From NCBI GenBank assembly GCA_963732635.1, contig CAVTAL010000007.1, forward strand, positions 1 to 64,000: a stretch of DNA of 64,000 bases, given 5' to 3'. Under the pieces are notes generated by a model. The model did no database searches and was not told the DNA's origin. It saw nothing but the letters and a program-made list of their open reading frames with translations. This DNA comes from JAKFWF01 sp963732635 (lineage in GTDB: Bacteria > Pseudomonadota > Alphaproteobacteria > Rhizobiales > Hyphomicrobiaceae). Made by a program: the position numbers and the translations under genes. This document shows, in pieces, positions 17,547 to 27,509 of the stretch. How positions within the stretch are numbered: position 1 is the stretch's first letter; each line of letters opens with the position of its first letter.

Positions 17547-18452
17547 TCACGCGGCGCCTGCGGGGCGTTCGGCGCGCCCGTGCCGGGCGGCGCTCATGCC
17601 GGCCGCGCGGCAGCTTCCATATTCGGCCGCGGCCATGCGGCTGAGGATTGCGGTCAACCACACTTCAGCGCCTTGCCGAGTCGCCGGGATACTTCGCCTG
17701 ATATGAGCGGTCCTGTAAGCCTGGAAGCGCGCCGCATCCTGGAGCGCGGCCATGCGCGGAATGGTCTGCTCGAAACAGAAGTTTTCCGGGTTCGCCGCCA
17801 GCCAGCGATGATACTCGCCGTCGCTTGGCGAGTTCGCGTCCTTCATGTTGATGAGGACGCCCAGGTTTTGCGCGAAGCCCATTTCCGGGTTCAATGCCTT
17901 GAAGCGGCGGAACACCTCAAGGCCGCAAGTCGACACGTAGTCGACCTTCGTCGGCGAAATATGGAAGTCGGCCTCGCGCAGCCAGCTTTCGGTGAGCACC
18001 GACAATCCCGGTGGGCAATCGAGCAGAACCACGTCGAAAACAGTGCGCACGCTGGCGAGCAGCGAAGCGATGGCGGTGCGCAGACGTCCATGCAGGCTCT
18101 CCTTCGAGACTTCACGCTCGAACAAGGTCAGCTGCATGTCGCTCGGGATCAGGAATACCGAACGGGCATCGTCGACGTCCGAAACGCCGCGCACCACGAA
18201 GCGCGGCCACTCGGCCGGGGTGTTGTTGAGCACCGATGAAATCAGGAAATCAACGAGTGTCAGGCCCTCGGACTGCAGCTTGTGCAGATTGCCAGGGGTC
18301 ATCAACATCGAACTGACGCTGGCCTGCGCGTCGGAATCGATCACCAGGACGTTCTTGCCGTGGAATGCCGCCATCGTCTCGGCAATGGCGAGCACGACCG
18401 TGGACTTGCCGACGCCGCCTTTCGTGTTCATCACGGCAATCGTATTCCGCAT
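17547..18452 (-). CDS. Orphan ParA/MinD-type ATPase with a frame-disturbed C-terminal segment
   Basis: 301 residues. Deviant Walker A KGGVGKST near residue 11, the aspartate strand VLVIDSDAQAS and switch region VVLLDCPPGLSVLTE place it in the ParA family of positioning ATPases. No parB gene or parS-like site is nearby, so the cargo is unknown. The C-terminal residues of about 247-262 look wrong (YRTAHIRRSIPATRQG). Another frame reads RSYQAKYPGDSA, as expected for the family, and the original frame resumes at LTAILSRMAAAE. Three extra bases around 17675-17705 would explain this while leaving the open frame intact. Confidence 0.88.
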   Translation of the reverse strand: MRNTIAVMNTKGGVGKSTVVLAIAETMAAFHGKNVLVIDSDAQASVSSMLMTPGNLHKLQSEGLTLVDFLISSVLNNTPAEWPRFVVRGVSDVDDARSVFLIPSDMQLTLFEREVSKESLHGRLRTAIASLLASVRTVFDVVLLDCPPGLSVLTESWLREADFHISPTKVDYVSTCGLEVFRRFKALNPEMGFAQNLGVLINMKDANSPSDGEYHRWLAANPENFCFEQTIPRMAALQDAARFQAYRTAHIRRSIPATRQGAEVWLTAILSRMAAAEYGSCRAAGMSAARHGRAERPAGAA

Positions 18453-18589
18453 GATCCACCGAGCCCTGCCGTTCGCACGTTCAGAAGGTTGAAAAGAGCC
18501 TCAGTCTCGCGGGTAAATATGGCGGCCTGTTGTACGGATCAACACCGAAAACGGGCAGCTGGAGCGAGGCCGCAGGAGGTCATGCACGA

Positions 18590-18628
18590 GGACGGGCCAA
18601 AAGAAAAGGGGCATGCAACATGCCCCTT
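18590..18628 (-). terminator. Rho-independent terminator of the repeat-protein gene
   Basis: A perfect 10-bp stem (AAGGGGCATG / CATGCCCCTT, 18606-18628) with a 3-nt loop is followed on the minus strand by TTCTTTTGG. It lies 37 bp past the stop of the gene at 18665-19396. Confidence 0.75.
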
Positions 18629-18664
18629 CCCCTGACCATGCGGTTAAACTCGGTGCTGCCAACC

Positions 18665-19396
18665 TCACCAAGGATGGCCGGATCGCTGCCAAGCGTAACC
18701 ACCTTGCTTGACCAGCACCTGCCGGTGCGCGACGGCGATCACTGGTGGCGTATGCACGACGTGCGCGGTTGCCGGGCGAGCGACATAGGTCCGTGCCACG
18801 ACTTGGTGCACCGGCGGCTCATAGACGTGACGCGTGGCGGCGGGCTGTACCAGCACATTGCGGGTCTGTTCGGCGTATATGGCCGGTCGAACATGCGCGA
18901 CCAGGCCGGCCGGCGCCACCATCACCTGGCGCTCGACCGTGCGGGTGATCGCCGGTTTGTGAACCTTGCACATTGTTTCGCGGCCGTGCCCGTCGCGGCT
19001 GCGCTGCCAGACGACGCCAGCCGGTTGTACGACGACGGATTCCCGAACAGTTCGGTAGACCGCCGGCGAATGCGCATAGTTCACCTGGGCCGGCTGCACC
19101 ACCACGGGCCTCGCCATTGTGGCATACATCGCTGGCGAGTGTTCGGCGCGCCATCGACCGGGAGCGACCTCGACGCGCTGGTGGCGAACGCCGATAATGG
19201 CTGGCTCATGCACCACTTGCGACGAAGCCGGACGAACGACGACCGGCTGAGCGACGGTGGCATAGACGTCGGGCTGCCGTACCTTGGTGTAACACTCGTT
19301 GCCGTGCAGGCATCCACCTGCGAACGCGCCGCTCGATCCGAGCAGGGCCAAGCCCGCCGCCGCCATTCCGGCTTGTCGCACTGCATAAACCCGCAT
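18665..19396 (-). CDS. Secreted protein made of degenerate PxxY..VxVxPA repeats
   Basis: 243 residues with a signal peptide (AAAGLALLGSSGAFAGG, predicted cleavage after AFA). The mature part contains about eight imperfect repeats of 20-33 residues built around P-x-(V/I/M)-Y-x-T-V-x-x-x-V-x-V-x-P-A. Examples are PDVYATVAQPVVVRPA, PAMYATMARPVVVQPA, PAVYRTVRESVVVQPA and PAIYAEQTRNVLVQPA. Each unit looks like two beta strands, so a solenoid or fibrous exported protein is likely. I recognise no characterised homologue. A strong terminator follows it. Confidence 0.8.
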   Translation of the reverse strand: MRVYAVRQAGMAAAGLALLGSSGAFAGGCLHGNECYTKVRQPDVYATVAQPVVVRPASSQVVHEPAIIGVRHQRVEVAPGRWRAEHSPAMYATMARPVVVQPAQVNYAHSPAVYRTVRESVVVQPAGVVWQRSRDGHGRETMCKVHKPAITRTVERQVMVAPAGLVAHVRPAIYAEQTRNVLVQPAATRHVYEPPVHQVVARTYVARPATAHVVHTPPVIAVAHRQVLVKQGGYAWQRSGHPW

Positions 19397-19595
19397 GAAC
19401 CATTACCCCGTCTGTTGGTCGCCAGCTTGAACGAAAGGGGTGAGCGCGCCCGAACGCTTTCGGCCGGCTGGTTCATCCGAATTCATGCGTGGGAAATACT
19501 CACCCGACGATCGCAGAATAGTTCAAATCAAGTGTTCGCGGAATATAGGCTGAGGTTAACTGGTAAATCAGGTGTGTTCGGCGCCGTGGGCCGAT

Positions 19596-21557
19596 TTACG
19601 AATATTGAATTGTATTTCCGGAAACTGCTGAGTTGGCGGTTTGCTGGATCATATCGACAAGTTTGGCTAGATCGGCGCGCACGATCGAGGCTTGCGAGGC
19701 AGCGCCAATGCCTTCGAAAGTCGCGATACTGGCCTGCAGGCTCTCGAGCGCGGTGTCGAGGCCAGTGCCAGCGGTCTGGCCGGCGCGCTCGGCCATCGCC
19801 CAAAGTGTCATGCCCAGTTCGTGCTGGAGGGCGCCTTTGGTTTCGAGTTGCTCATTGACTGTCGCGCTCTTGATCGCGCGCCGGAATGCGGTGGCGGCCA
19901 AATCGAGCAACAGCGGCTGACCGCCGGCCGCGAATTCAGCGAGCAGGGCGCGGCCGAGCGCCGCCTCGGTGGGCATCGTATCGACAGCCACGTTGCAGGT
20001 CGATGCAAATTGAACCGCCGCTCGCAAATGCTCGATTGCAGCCGGCAGAATTTTGGGTTCCGCGCGCAGTGTTGCCATGCGCAGCAAGGCTTGCCCGAGT
20101 TGAGACGATGCCGTGACCCAGCGAACTGGATCTTGCTCGCGCTGCAGGAATTCGAGAATTTCGCGAAACGCACCGGCAGCGGCATCGACGATCCCCAGGT
20201 CGCTGCTGCGGTCGGCGGCAAGCCACAACGCCTGGGCGCGGGCGTATTTGGCATCGGCCAGTTCCTCGATGTGGCCAGCATCCTTGAACAGCGCCACAGC
20301 TGCGCCGCCATGACCGGCCGCATCGACGAATGCTTGCGGATTGCCAGTTCGACGGCCGAACTCGATGTGCAGCTCGGTGAGGCGTTTGTGCGCCATCGCC
20401 ATCGGGGCCTGGCCGATCTGGCGGCATGTCGAGTTGCGTTGCCTCGCCAAGAACGCGCAGGGCTTCGGCGAATGCGGCGTCCTCGCGGGTGAACTGATCG
20501 AGTCGCAAAAGTGACTGTGCCTGCAGCGTAAGCAGCTGCCACGTGGTGGCGACGTCGGCGCTCGTTACGCATCGAGTGGCGGCGCGATAGTGACGAGCGG
20601 CCTTGCGCAGATCGAGACGGACCTCCTCCAAACCGGCCCGGATCGTCAACAGTTCTGCTGCGAGGCTCATCAAATGCCGCGCCATCGACAGGTCGGAGCT
20701 CGCCTTCTGAATCAGCGCCTCCTGTGCGGCGGCCAGATTGCGCTCGGCCTCGGGTAGATCGCCTTCGGCCATCTGCCGGGCTGCGCCAATCAAGTGGCGT
20801 GACGCATCGGGCGAGCGCTGGGCGAGGTCGGCTACCCGCTCGATGAGCGCGACGAGTGCCTTGCATTGTTCCTCGGCCTGCCGTTCCGGATCGAGGATTT
20901 TGCTCGCCGAGGGCATCGACGATGGCGCGTACCGCTGCAATTGCCCGTTCGGACAGGCGCGGCATCAGTACTGGCTCTGGCGGCAACTTCCGCGGCGTTC
21001 GGCGGGGCGGCCGGCTGATGCGGCGTGGGAGCGGCGGCGGCGGACGGTGGGGCGAAGTCCTGACGCCACAAGTTCGTACGCAAATACAAGTCGACCGCTG
21101 CCATCATTTCCGGAAGGTTCGCCTGCTCGGCCATGATCGCGTGATAGAGTCGTTCGAGCAGCGCGTAAGCGACGCCTTCGTCGAGATTGGCGCGGACGAT
21201 ATCACCGGAACGGCGGGCGCGCTCCAGCACTTCGGCTGCCAGCATCCGGCCGCATTCGGCGCTGTTGCGCGCCACGGCGAATGCTTCCGGCAAGGGCCGG
21301 TTGAGTTCGATGATCGCCGGCAGCGCCCCAGCATGCATTGCCGTCGTATCGCGCGCGAGCCCGGTACGCTGCCACTCGAGCCAAAGCGTTTGCACCATGG
21401 CATTCAAGGTGGCGCCGATGCGGGGGCCGCTTTCACGCGATAGCACGTCGACGAGGGTGTAGCCGCGATCAATCGCGCCGACGGGTACGGCGACGCCGTA
21501 CCCGGTTGCGACCGACGCTAGACCGGCACCCAGCAGACCGACGAGCTCACGTTCCAT
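19596..21557 (-). CDS. Helical-repeat (TPR-like) protein broken into four frames
   Basis: The protein begins at 21557 (MERELVGLLGAGLAS). It runs to about 20970 in one frame (ANLDEGVAYALLERLYHAIM, DLYLRTNLW), continues as RLSERAIAAVRAIVDALGEQ in a second and as ILDPERQAEEQCKALVALIE to about 20430 in a third. It finishes in a fourth frame (MAMAHKRLTELHIEFG to GNTIQYS). Each junction is repaired by deleting one base: near 20965, in the T4 run at 20898-20901, and in the C-run near 20430. The repaired product has about 652 residues. The second half is rich in Ala/Leu helices like tetratricopeptide repeats (DAAFAEALRVLGEATQL, AIEHLRAAVQFAS, AFRRAIKSA). Function unknown; probably a protein-interaction scaffold. 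Confidence 0.65.
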
Positions 21558-21569
21558 GCGGGTGTCGTC

Positions 21570-22164
21570 TCAAGCCTTCGGCTTGTCACGGGCCATGTAG
21601 TGGTACTCTAGGTTCGGGCCGCATTTCGGTTGCCGCAGCCAGCCGGTTTGACATGTTGTAGAATGCGGCGGTTGCCGCGATATCCCAGATGTCGCGATCG
21701 CTGAAACCGGCCGTGCGCAAAGCGGCGCGGTCGGCCTCTTCGATCTTGGCGGGGCTTTCGGTGAGTTTTTCCGTGAAAGCCAGCATCGCCTGCTGGCGGG
21801 CCGGAAGGTTGGCCGCGCGCCAGTTCTGCGCGATCAACTCGCCCATCACCGGGTCCTTGGACCTCTGGCGGACCGCCGCTCCGTGTGCCGTCAGGCAATA
21901 GTGGCAATGGTTGATCGCGCTCACCGCCACCGCGATCATTTCGCGTTCGACCTTGGTGAGACCACTATCGGCCAGCATCAGGTCGTCGACCATGTCGATG
22001 AACGCCTGCAACTTGGCGTTGTCGAACGCGTAGGCCCGCAGCACGTTCGGCACGAAGCCGAGTTTCTCCTGGCATTTGTCGAAATAGGCCTGCAGGGCGG
22101 GCGTCAGCTTGGCTTGCGGTCCGGTATCGAGCGCGGTCGCTGCATCCTTGCCGTGTTTCTTCAT
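21570..22164 (-). CDS. AhpD-like peroxidase-related protein, C-terminus shifted by one extra base
   Basis: Carboxymuconolactone-decarboxylase/AhpD-fold protein of about 197 residues. The AhpD active-site motif is present as INHCHYCLTAHGA near residue 85, with the CxxC pair and following His. As written the frame ends at 21586 with RPEPRVPLHGP. Removing one base from the G3 run at 21616-21618 gives the family's usual ending RPNLEYHYMARDKPKA and a stop at 21570. Likely role: thiol-dependent peroxide or alkyl hydroperoxide reduction. The electron partner is not in the window. Confidence 0.87.
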
Positions 22165-22356
22165 CTTCGGTCTCCTCTTGCTCGACGCGGCGCCGTCTTC
22201 CAGATGGTATAGGGCGTGGACTAGGCTATTTGTCCCCGACTTGCCGGCCCGAGGTGCCTGGATGGGGTTGGATAGCAGTAGTCAATTCGGTTCATCACTT
22301 CTACCCTGTCGCGAAGCCTGTCGACTGCGCAAGAGCAACACCGGAGCATGCTTCCC

Positions 22357-25300
22357 ATGGCCCAACCGACGCCATCTGCAGGCGAAACGGCCAAGTACCT
22401 GTCGCACCTGCTCTTTTCCAGTATGGCCGCTGACGCTTCCGAGTTGGCGACCGACGAGTTGAGGGCGGAAATCGCCCAATCGGCGCTGGCGTGGATGGAG
22501 CAGAAGCCCGCCGGGCGGCCCAAGATCCGGGTGCGCAGGGCGAAAGTGGGAGCGACGCCCCTCGCAGTCATTGAAGTACTGAATGATGACATGCCGTTCC
22601 TGGTCGATAGCGTGGTCGCCGAAGTGCGCGCGCGCGGGCTGTCGGCGCGGCTGCTGCTGCATCCAATCATCAAGGTCGAGCGCAGCCCGAGCGGTTCCCT
22701 TGTCCGGATGGTCGGCGCTGGCGATCGCAACTGGGGCGACGGACTGCAGGAAAGTCTGATCGTCGTGGTGCTGGACGATATCGGACAGGCAACGGCCGAT
22801 GAACTCGTTACCGCGATCGAGCAGACACTGGCCGACGTCAGGGTATCGGTATCCGACTGGCAATCGATGTTGAGCCGGTTCGACCGGACGATCCAGGGGC
22901 TCGAAAGCAACCCGCCTTCGATTGCGCCTGGGCTGCTGTCGGAAACACTGGCCTTCTGCCGCTGGTTGCGCGATGGCCAGTTCACATTCCTCGGTTGCCG
23001 GGAATATCGCATTGTCGGCGGCGGTGACGTCGGCGAGCCGATGCCCGTCGACGGCTCGGGGCTTGGAGTTCTGCGCGATCCTTCGGTGCATGTTTTGAGC
23101 CGCGGTGGCGACGCGCTTCCAACGACACCAGAAATCCGCGCGTTTCTATTGAAGCCGCAGCCGCTGATCATCGCCAAGTCGAACATCATGTCTCGGATCC
23201 ATCGGCGGGTCTACATGGACTACGTCGGGCTGAAAACCTACGCCAAGGATGGATCGCTCGCCGGTGAACTGCGCCTCGTCGGGTTGTTCACAAGCCTTGC
23301 CTACACCCAGGCGGCGCGTCAGATCCCGTTCCTGCGCCACAAGATCGAGTACGTCATCGCGCAATCGGGCTACGCCGAGGGCAGCCATGCCGGCAAGGCG
23401 CTCGCCAATGTGCTTGAGACCTTCCCGCGCGACGAACTGTTTCAGATCGGGGAAGCGCAGCTACTCGACTGGACGCCGGGCATCGTCGATCTCGAATTGC
23501 GGCCCCGGGTCCGGGTGTTCGCTCGCCACGATCGGTTCGACCGACATGTTTCGGTGCTGGTATATACCCAACGGGACCGCTTTTCGACGGCGCTGCGCGA
23601 ACGCATCGCGCACATCCTGTGCGAGGCCTATCAAGGCACGCTGTCCGCCTTCACCCCATTCTTTCCCGAAGGCCCTTTGGTTCGGGTTCATTTCATTATC
23701 GCCCGCACGGAGGGGGCGCTGCCGGATGTCGACGTTGCCGAACTGGAGCACCGCATCACCGATGTGACGCGGACCTGGGATGACCAGCTCGCCGCGGCAA
23801 TCGCGGAAACCGGGCAGTCGCACGCGGCGTTGAAACCGAAATATGGCCAGGCTTTCTCCGTCGGTTACGCCGAGACGTTCTCCGCCGTCCGCGCGGTCGA
23901 GGACATCAAGCGGATCGAGCGACTGACACCGGAACGGCCGGTCGCGATCGATTTCTATCGCATGGCGGGCGATCCGCCGGCCCGCGTGCGCGCCGCGGTC
24001 TACCGGTTCGACAAGCCGATTCCGTTATCCGACCGGGTGCCTGTGCTGGAAAATCTCGGTTTCTCGGTGATCGACGAGCGCAGCTACCGCGTGCATCCGC
24101 GCTTCGCCGACGGCCCCCGCGAAGTCGCACTGCACGACATGATGCTCGAAACCGCCGACGGTGGGCCGATCGATCTCGCGCAGATCGATAGCCGAATGGA
24201 GGCGGCATATCTTGCCGTCTATCATGGCGAAGCCGACAACGATCCGTTCAACCGTCTGGTGATTCTCGCTGGCGCCGATTGGCGCGAAGTCGCCGTGATG
24301 CGATCGTTCGCGGCATACATGCGCCAGATCCGCTCGCCGTTCGGGTTGCGCTACATCGCCGAAACGCTGAATCGTCACGCCGGCATGGCACGCGATCTAA
24401 TCGAGCTGTTTCACTTGCGCTTCGACCCCGCCCGCAAGCTTTCGATGGATGAGCGCAAGCAAGGTGAAGCCGCGATCCGCGCCCGCATTGAGGGTGCGCT
24501 GGCGCAGGTGCAGAGCCTCGACGAGGACCGCATCCTGCGCAGTTACCTCAATCTCGTTTCCGTGACGCTGCGCACCAACTATTATCAGCTCGACGCTGCC
24601 GGCGCGCCGCCCCGGACCCTGGCCTTCAAGCTCGATTCCAAACTGGTCGATGGTTCGCCCGAGCCGCGCCCGTTCCGCGAGATCTGGGTCTACAGCCCGC
24701 GCGTCGAAGGCATCCATCTGCGGTTCGCCGCGATCGCGCGCGGTGGCATTCGCTGGTCCGACCGCGCCCAGGACTTCCGCACCGAAGTGCTTGGCCTCTG
24801 CAAGGCGCAGCAGGTGAAGAATACCGTGATCGTGCCGGCTGGCGCCAAGGGCGGCTTCCTGCCCAAGCAGATGCCGCGCACCGGCAATCGCGACGACATC
24901 ATGAAGGAGGGCATCGCCAGCTATCGGATATTCATCTCCGCGCTGCTCGACATCACCGACAACCTGAAGGACGGCGCGGTGGTGCCACCGGCGAACGTCG
25001 TGCGTCACGAGGGCGACGACCCCTATCTGGTGGTGGCCGCCGACAAAGGCACGGCGACGTTCTCCGATTTCGCCAATGCGCTGGCGCGCGAGCACGGCTT
25101 CTGGCTCGACGACGCGTTCGCCTCGGGCGGATCGGTCGGTTACGACCACAAGAAAATGGCGATCACCGCGCGCGGCGCCTGGGAGTGCGTCAAGCGCCAC
25201 TTCCGCGAAATGGACATCGACATCCAGACGATGCCGTTTCGTGTCATCGGTGTCGGCGACATGTCGGGCGACGTATTCGGCAATGGCATGCTGCTGTCGC

Positions 25301-27123
25301 CGGCAATCAAACTTGTCGCGGCGTTCGATCATCGCGACATTTTCATCGATCCCGAACCCGACATGGCGGCGAGCTTCGCCGAGCGCAAGCGGTTGTTCGA
25401 ATTGCCGCGGTCGAGCTGGCAGGACTACGACAAGACGAAGATATCCGCCGGCGGCGGTGTGTTCTCGCGGTCGGCGAAGTCGATTCCGGTTTCAGCGGAG
25501 ATTGCGAAGTTGCTCGGCCTTTCGATCCGAGCCATGGCGCCGAACGAGCTGATGAACGCGATCCTCAAGGCCGAGGCCGACCTGCTGTGGTTCGGCGGCA
25601 TCGGCACCTACGTGCGGGCGTCCGTCGAGAACGACGAACAAGCCGGCGATCGCGCCAACGATGCCATCCGGGTGGCCGCTACTGAACTCAGGGCCAAGGT
25701 CGTCGGCGAAGGCGCCAATCTCGGCCTGACGCAGCGCGGGCGCATGGAATTCGCTGTCCGCGGCGGCCGTATCAACACCGACTTCATCGACAATTCGGCC
25801 GGCGTCAATTCCTCCGACCAGGAGGTCAACATCAAGATCGCGATCGGTCCTGCGGTGGCGAGCGGTCGCCTGCCCGCCGCCGAGCGCAATGCGTTCCTCG
25901 CCAGCATGACCGAGGACGTCGCCAATGCCTGTCTCGTCAACAACATCCATCAGGCGTTGGCGATCAGTTTCGCCGAGCGCGGTGCAGTGCGCGACGCCGG
26001 CTACTACGTGCGGCTGATGACCGAGCTGGAAGGCCGGGGCATGCTCAATCGCAAGCTGGAGTCGCTGCCGAGCAATGCCGAGCTACGCGCTCGCGAAGCC
26101 ACCGGCCAGGGTCTGACGCGGCCGGAGATCGCGGTGTTGTTGAGCTTTTCGAAGATCGCGCTCGATCACGACCTGCTGGCGAGCACGGTGCCTGACAATA
26201 TCGCCTGCCAACCGTTCCTGCAGGGCTATTTCCCGAAGGCGCTGCGCGACCGCTTCGGCGAGGATCTGAGGTCGCACCGGCTGCGGCGGGAGATCATCGC
26301 GACATTCATAGTCAATGCCATGATCAATCGTGGCGGGCCGTCGTTTGCGGTCAGGCTTGGTGATGAAACCGGCCGCTCGACGGGGGATGTCGCCTGCGCC
26401 TTTCTGGCGACCAGGGCATTCCTGGACTTGTCGCAGATCTGGACCGAGCTGCACGCGCTGGGCAGCACCATCGGCGGCCAGTTGCAGCTCGACTTGTACG
26501 CCCGCACCCAGGACGCTTTGATCGAGCAGACCACCGAGTTGCTGCGCGCGGGCGCGGTCGATGATATCGAGCGCACCACGGCCGACAACAAGGCGACGAT
26601 GGATGCCTTGAACGCCAATGCCGATGCGATCCTCACCGTTCGCCAGCGTGGCCAGCGCGGCGATCTGATGGCCAAGTTGACCGCCGCTGGCGTGCCGCAG
26701 GCGCTGGCCGGTCGGCTGTCGATACTCGATCAGATTGGCTCGGTGCCGGCTTTGACACGGCTGGCGACGGCGGCGCGGCGTCCGGTGGCCGAAGTTGCCG
26801 GCATCGGCTTCGCGGCGGCGGAGCACCTTCGCATCGGCGAACTCAAGTCGCGCGCGGCTAGCCTGAAGGTGTCCGATTATTACGATCGGCTCGCCGTCAA
26901 TAGTGCGCTGAGCACGCTCGATGGCGCGGCGCGCGGCCTCACCCGCGACGTGCTCAAGGCGGCAAACGGTACCGCTGGCGATTTCGAGAGCTGGGCCATG
27001 GCCAACAGCCAGCGTCTGGCGCAAGCCAAGTCAGGCCTCGACGAGATCGCCAGCGCAGGCGAGATCACCGTGTCGCGACTGACTGTCGCCGCGTCACGGG
27101 TCCGGGATCTGGCGGGGGGATGA
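22357..27123 (+). CDS. gdhB: NAD-specific glutamate dehydrogenase, large (GDH-180) type
   Basis: 1,588 residues. Catalyses NAD-dependent oxidative deamination of glutamate to 2-oxoglutarate and ammonium. The large N-terminal region has ACT-like regulatory segments (MPFLVDSVVAEVRARG, QPLIIAKSNIMSRIHRRVY). The catalytic core lies at about residues 770-1180 (AIARGGIRWSDRAQDFRTE with the substrate-site residues, VIVPAGAKGGFLPKQ with the catalytic Lys, GDMSGDVFGNGMLLS for NAD binding, then EGANLGLTQ). A GGAG at 22343-22346 fits the ATG at 22357 (spacing 10) better than the ATG at 22348. It is monocistronic between a convergent and a distinct downstream unit. Such enzymes are normally allosterically regulated. 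The symbol follows use for the Streptomyces/Pseudomonas enzyme. Confidence 0.97.
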   Translation: MAQPTPSAGETAKYLSHLLFSSMAADASELATDELRAEIAQSALAWMEQKPAGRPKIRVRRAKVGATPLAVIEVLNDDMPFLVDSVVAEVRARGLSARLLLHPIIKVERSPSGSLVRMVGAGDRNWGDGLQESLIVVVLDDIGQATADELVTAIEQTLADVRVSVSDWQSMLSRFDRTIQGLESNPPSIAPGLLSETLAFCRWLRDGQFTFLGCREYRIVGGGDVGEPMPVDGSGLGVLRDPSVHVLSRGGDALPTTPEIRAFLLKPQPLIIAKSNIMSRIHRRVYMDYVGLKTYAKDGSLAGELRLVGLFTSLAYTQAARQIPFLRHKIEYVIAQSGYAEGSHAGKALANVLETFPRDELFQIGEAQLLDWTPGIVDLELRPRVRVFARHDRFDRHVSVLVYTQRDRFSTALRERIAHILCEAYQGTLSAFTPFFPEGPLVRVHFIIARTEGALPDVDVAELEHRITDVTRTWDDQLAAAIAETGQSHAALKPKYGQAFSVGYAETFSAVRAVEDIKRIERLTPERPVAIDFYRMAGDPPARVRAAVYRFDKPIPLSDRVPVLENLGFSVIDERSYRVHPRFADGPREVALHDMMLETADGGPIDLAQIDSRMEAAYLAVYHGEADNDPFNRLVILAGADWREVAVMRSFAAYMRQIRSPFGLRYIAETLNRHAGMARDLIELFHLRFDPARKLSMDERKQGEAAIRARIEGALAQVQSLDEDRILRSYLNLVSVTLRTNYYQLDAAGAPPRTLAFKLDSKLVDGSPEPRPFREIWVYSPRVEGIHLRFAAIARGGIRWSDRAQDFRTEVLGLCKAQQVKNTVIVPAGAKGGFLPKQMPRTGNRDDIMKEGIASYRIFISALLDITDNLKDGAVVPPANVVRHEGDDPYLVVAADKGTATFSDFANALAREHGFWLDDAFASGGSVGYDHKKMAITARGAWECVKRHFREMDIDIQTMPFRVIGVGDMSGDVFGNGMLLSPAIKLVAAFDHRDIFIDPEPDMAASFAERKRLFELPRSSWQDYDKTKISAGGGVFSRSAKSIPVSAEIAKLLGLSIRAMAPNELMNAILKAEADLLWFGGIGTYVRASVENDEQAGDRANDAIRVAATELRAKVVGEGANLGLTQRGRMEFAVRGGRINTDFIDNSAGVNSSDQEVNIKIAIGPAVASGRLPAAERNAFLASMTEDVANACLVNNIHQALAISFAERGAVRDAGYYVRLMTELEGRGMLNRKLESLPSNAELRAREATGQGLTRPEIAVLLSFSKIALDHDLLASTVPDNIACQPFLQGYFPKALRDRFGEDLRSHRLRREIIATFIVNAMINRGGPSFAVRLGDETGRSTGDVACAFLATRAFLDLSQIWTELHALGSTIGGQLQLDLYARTQDALIEQTTELLRAGAVDDIERTTADNKATMDALNANADAILTVRQRGQRGDLMAKLTAAGVPQALAGRLSILDQIGSVPALTRLATAARRPVAEVAGIGFAAAEHLRIGELKSRAASLKVSDYYDRLAVNSALSTLDGAARGLTRDVLKAANGTAGDFESWAMANSQRLAQAKSGLDEIASAGEITVSRLTVAASRVRDLAGG

Positions 27124-27179
27124 GGGGTGACGCAAGTGCCTGAAGAAAGACTTGAAACATATACGCTAGAAGCATATAT

Positions 27180-27509
27180 ATGTGGTCCGTCGACGATGTT
27201 TCGTTCGAACTGATTGAGGACGACACCGACGACCCAGTCGTTACGGCCCGATTGAGCACGCCTGTCGGGCAAGTCATGGTAATGGCCGAGGTCGAAGAAC
27301 ACGGCCGCACGCTCGTGTTACGCCGCCTGCACATGCATGCAGAACGTCCCAACCAGCTTGGTGCTGCGAACTTGCGACTGCTGGCAATGGTCGTGATGGA
27401 GAGGATGGACTACGATGCGATCGAAATTGAAGGAGCGGTTCGAACGACTGGGGCCAGTCCGGGGCGTCGACCGCGCCCACTCAGGTTCATCCGTCGATCT
27501 GGCGCTTAG
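27180..27509 (+). CDS. Small protein overlapping a downstream HTH regulator
   Basis: 109 residues, family not recognised. The core (DDPVVTARLSTPVGQVMVMA, TLVLRRLHMHAE, NLRLLAMVVMERMDYDAIEI) looks like a small alpha-beta fold. Its last 95 nt overlap the start of the HTH gene in another frame, so the two are translationally linked. TTGAAA at 27152 and TATATA at 27175 could be a promoter with almost no leader, which would make the mRNA nearly leaderless; this is speculative. A toxin-antitoxin arrangement is possible, but no toxin motif is visible. Confidence 0.7.
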   Translation: MWSVDDVSFELIEDDTDDPVVTARLSTPVGQVMVMAEVEEHGRTLVLRRLHMHAERPNQLGAANLRLLAMVVMERMDYDAIEIEGAVRTTGASPGRRPRPLRFIRRSGA

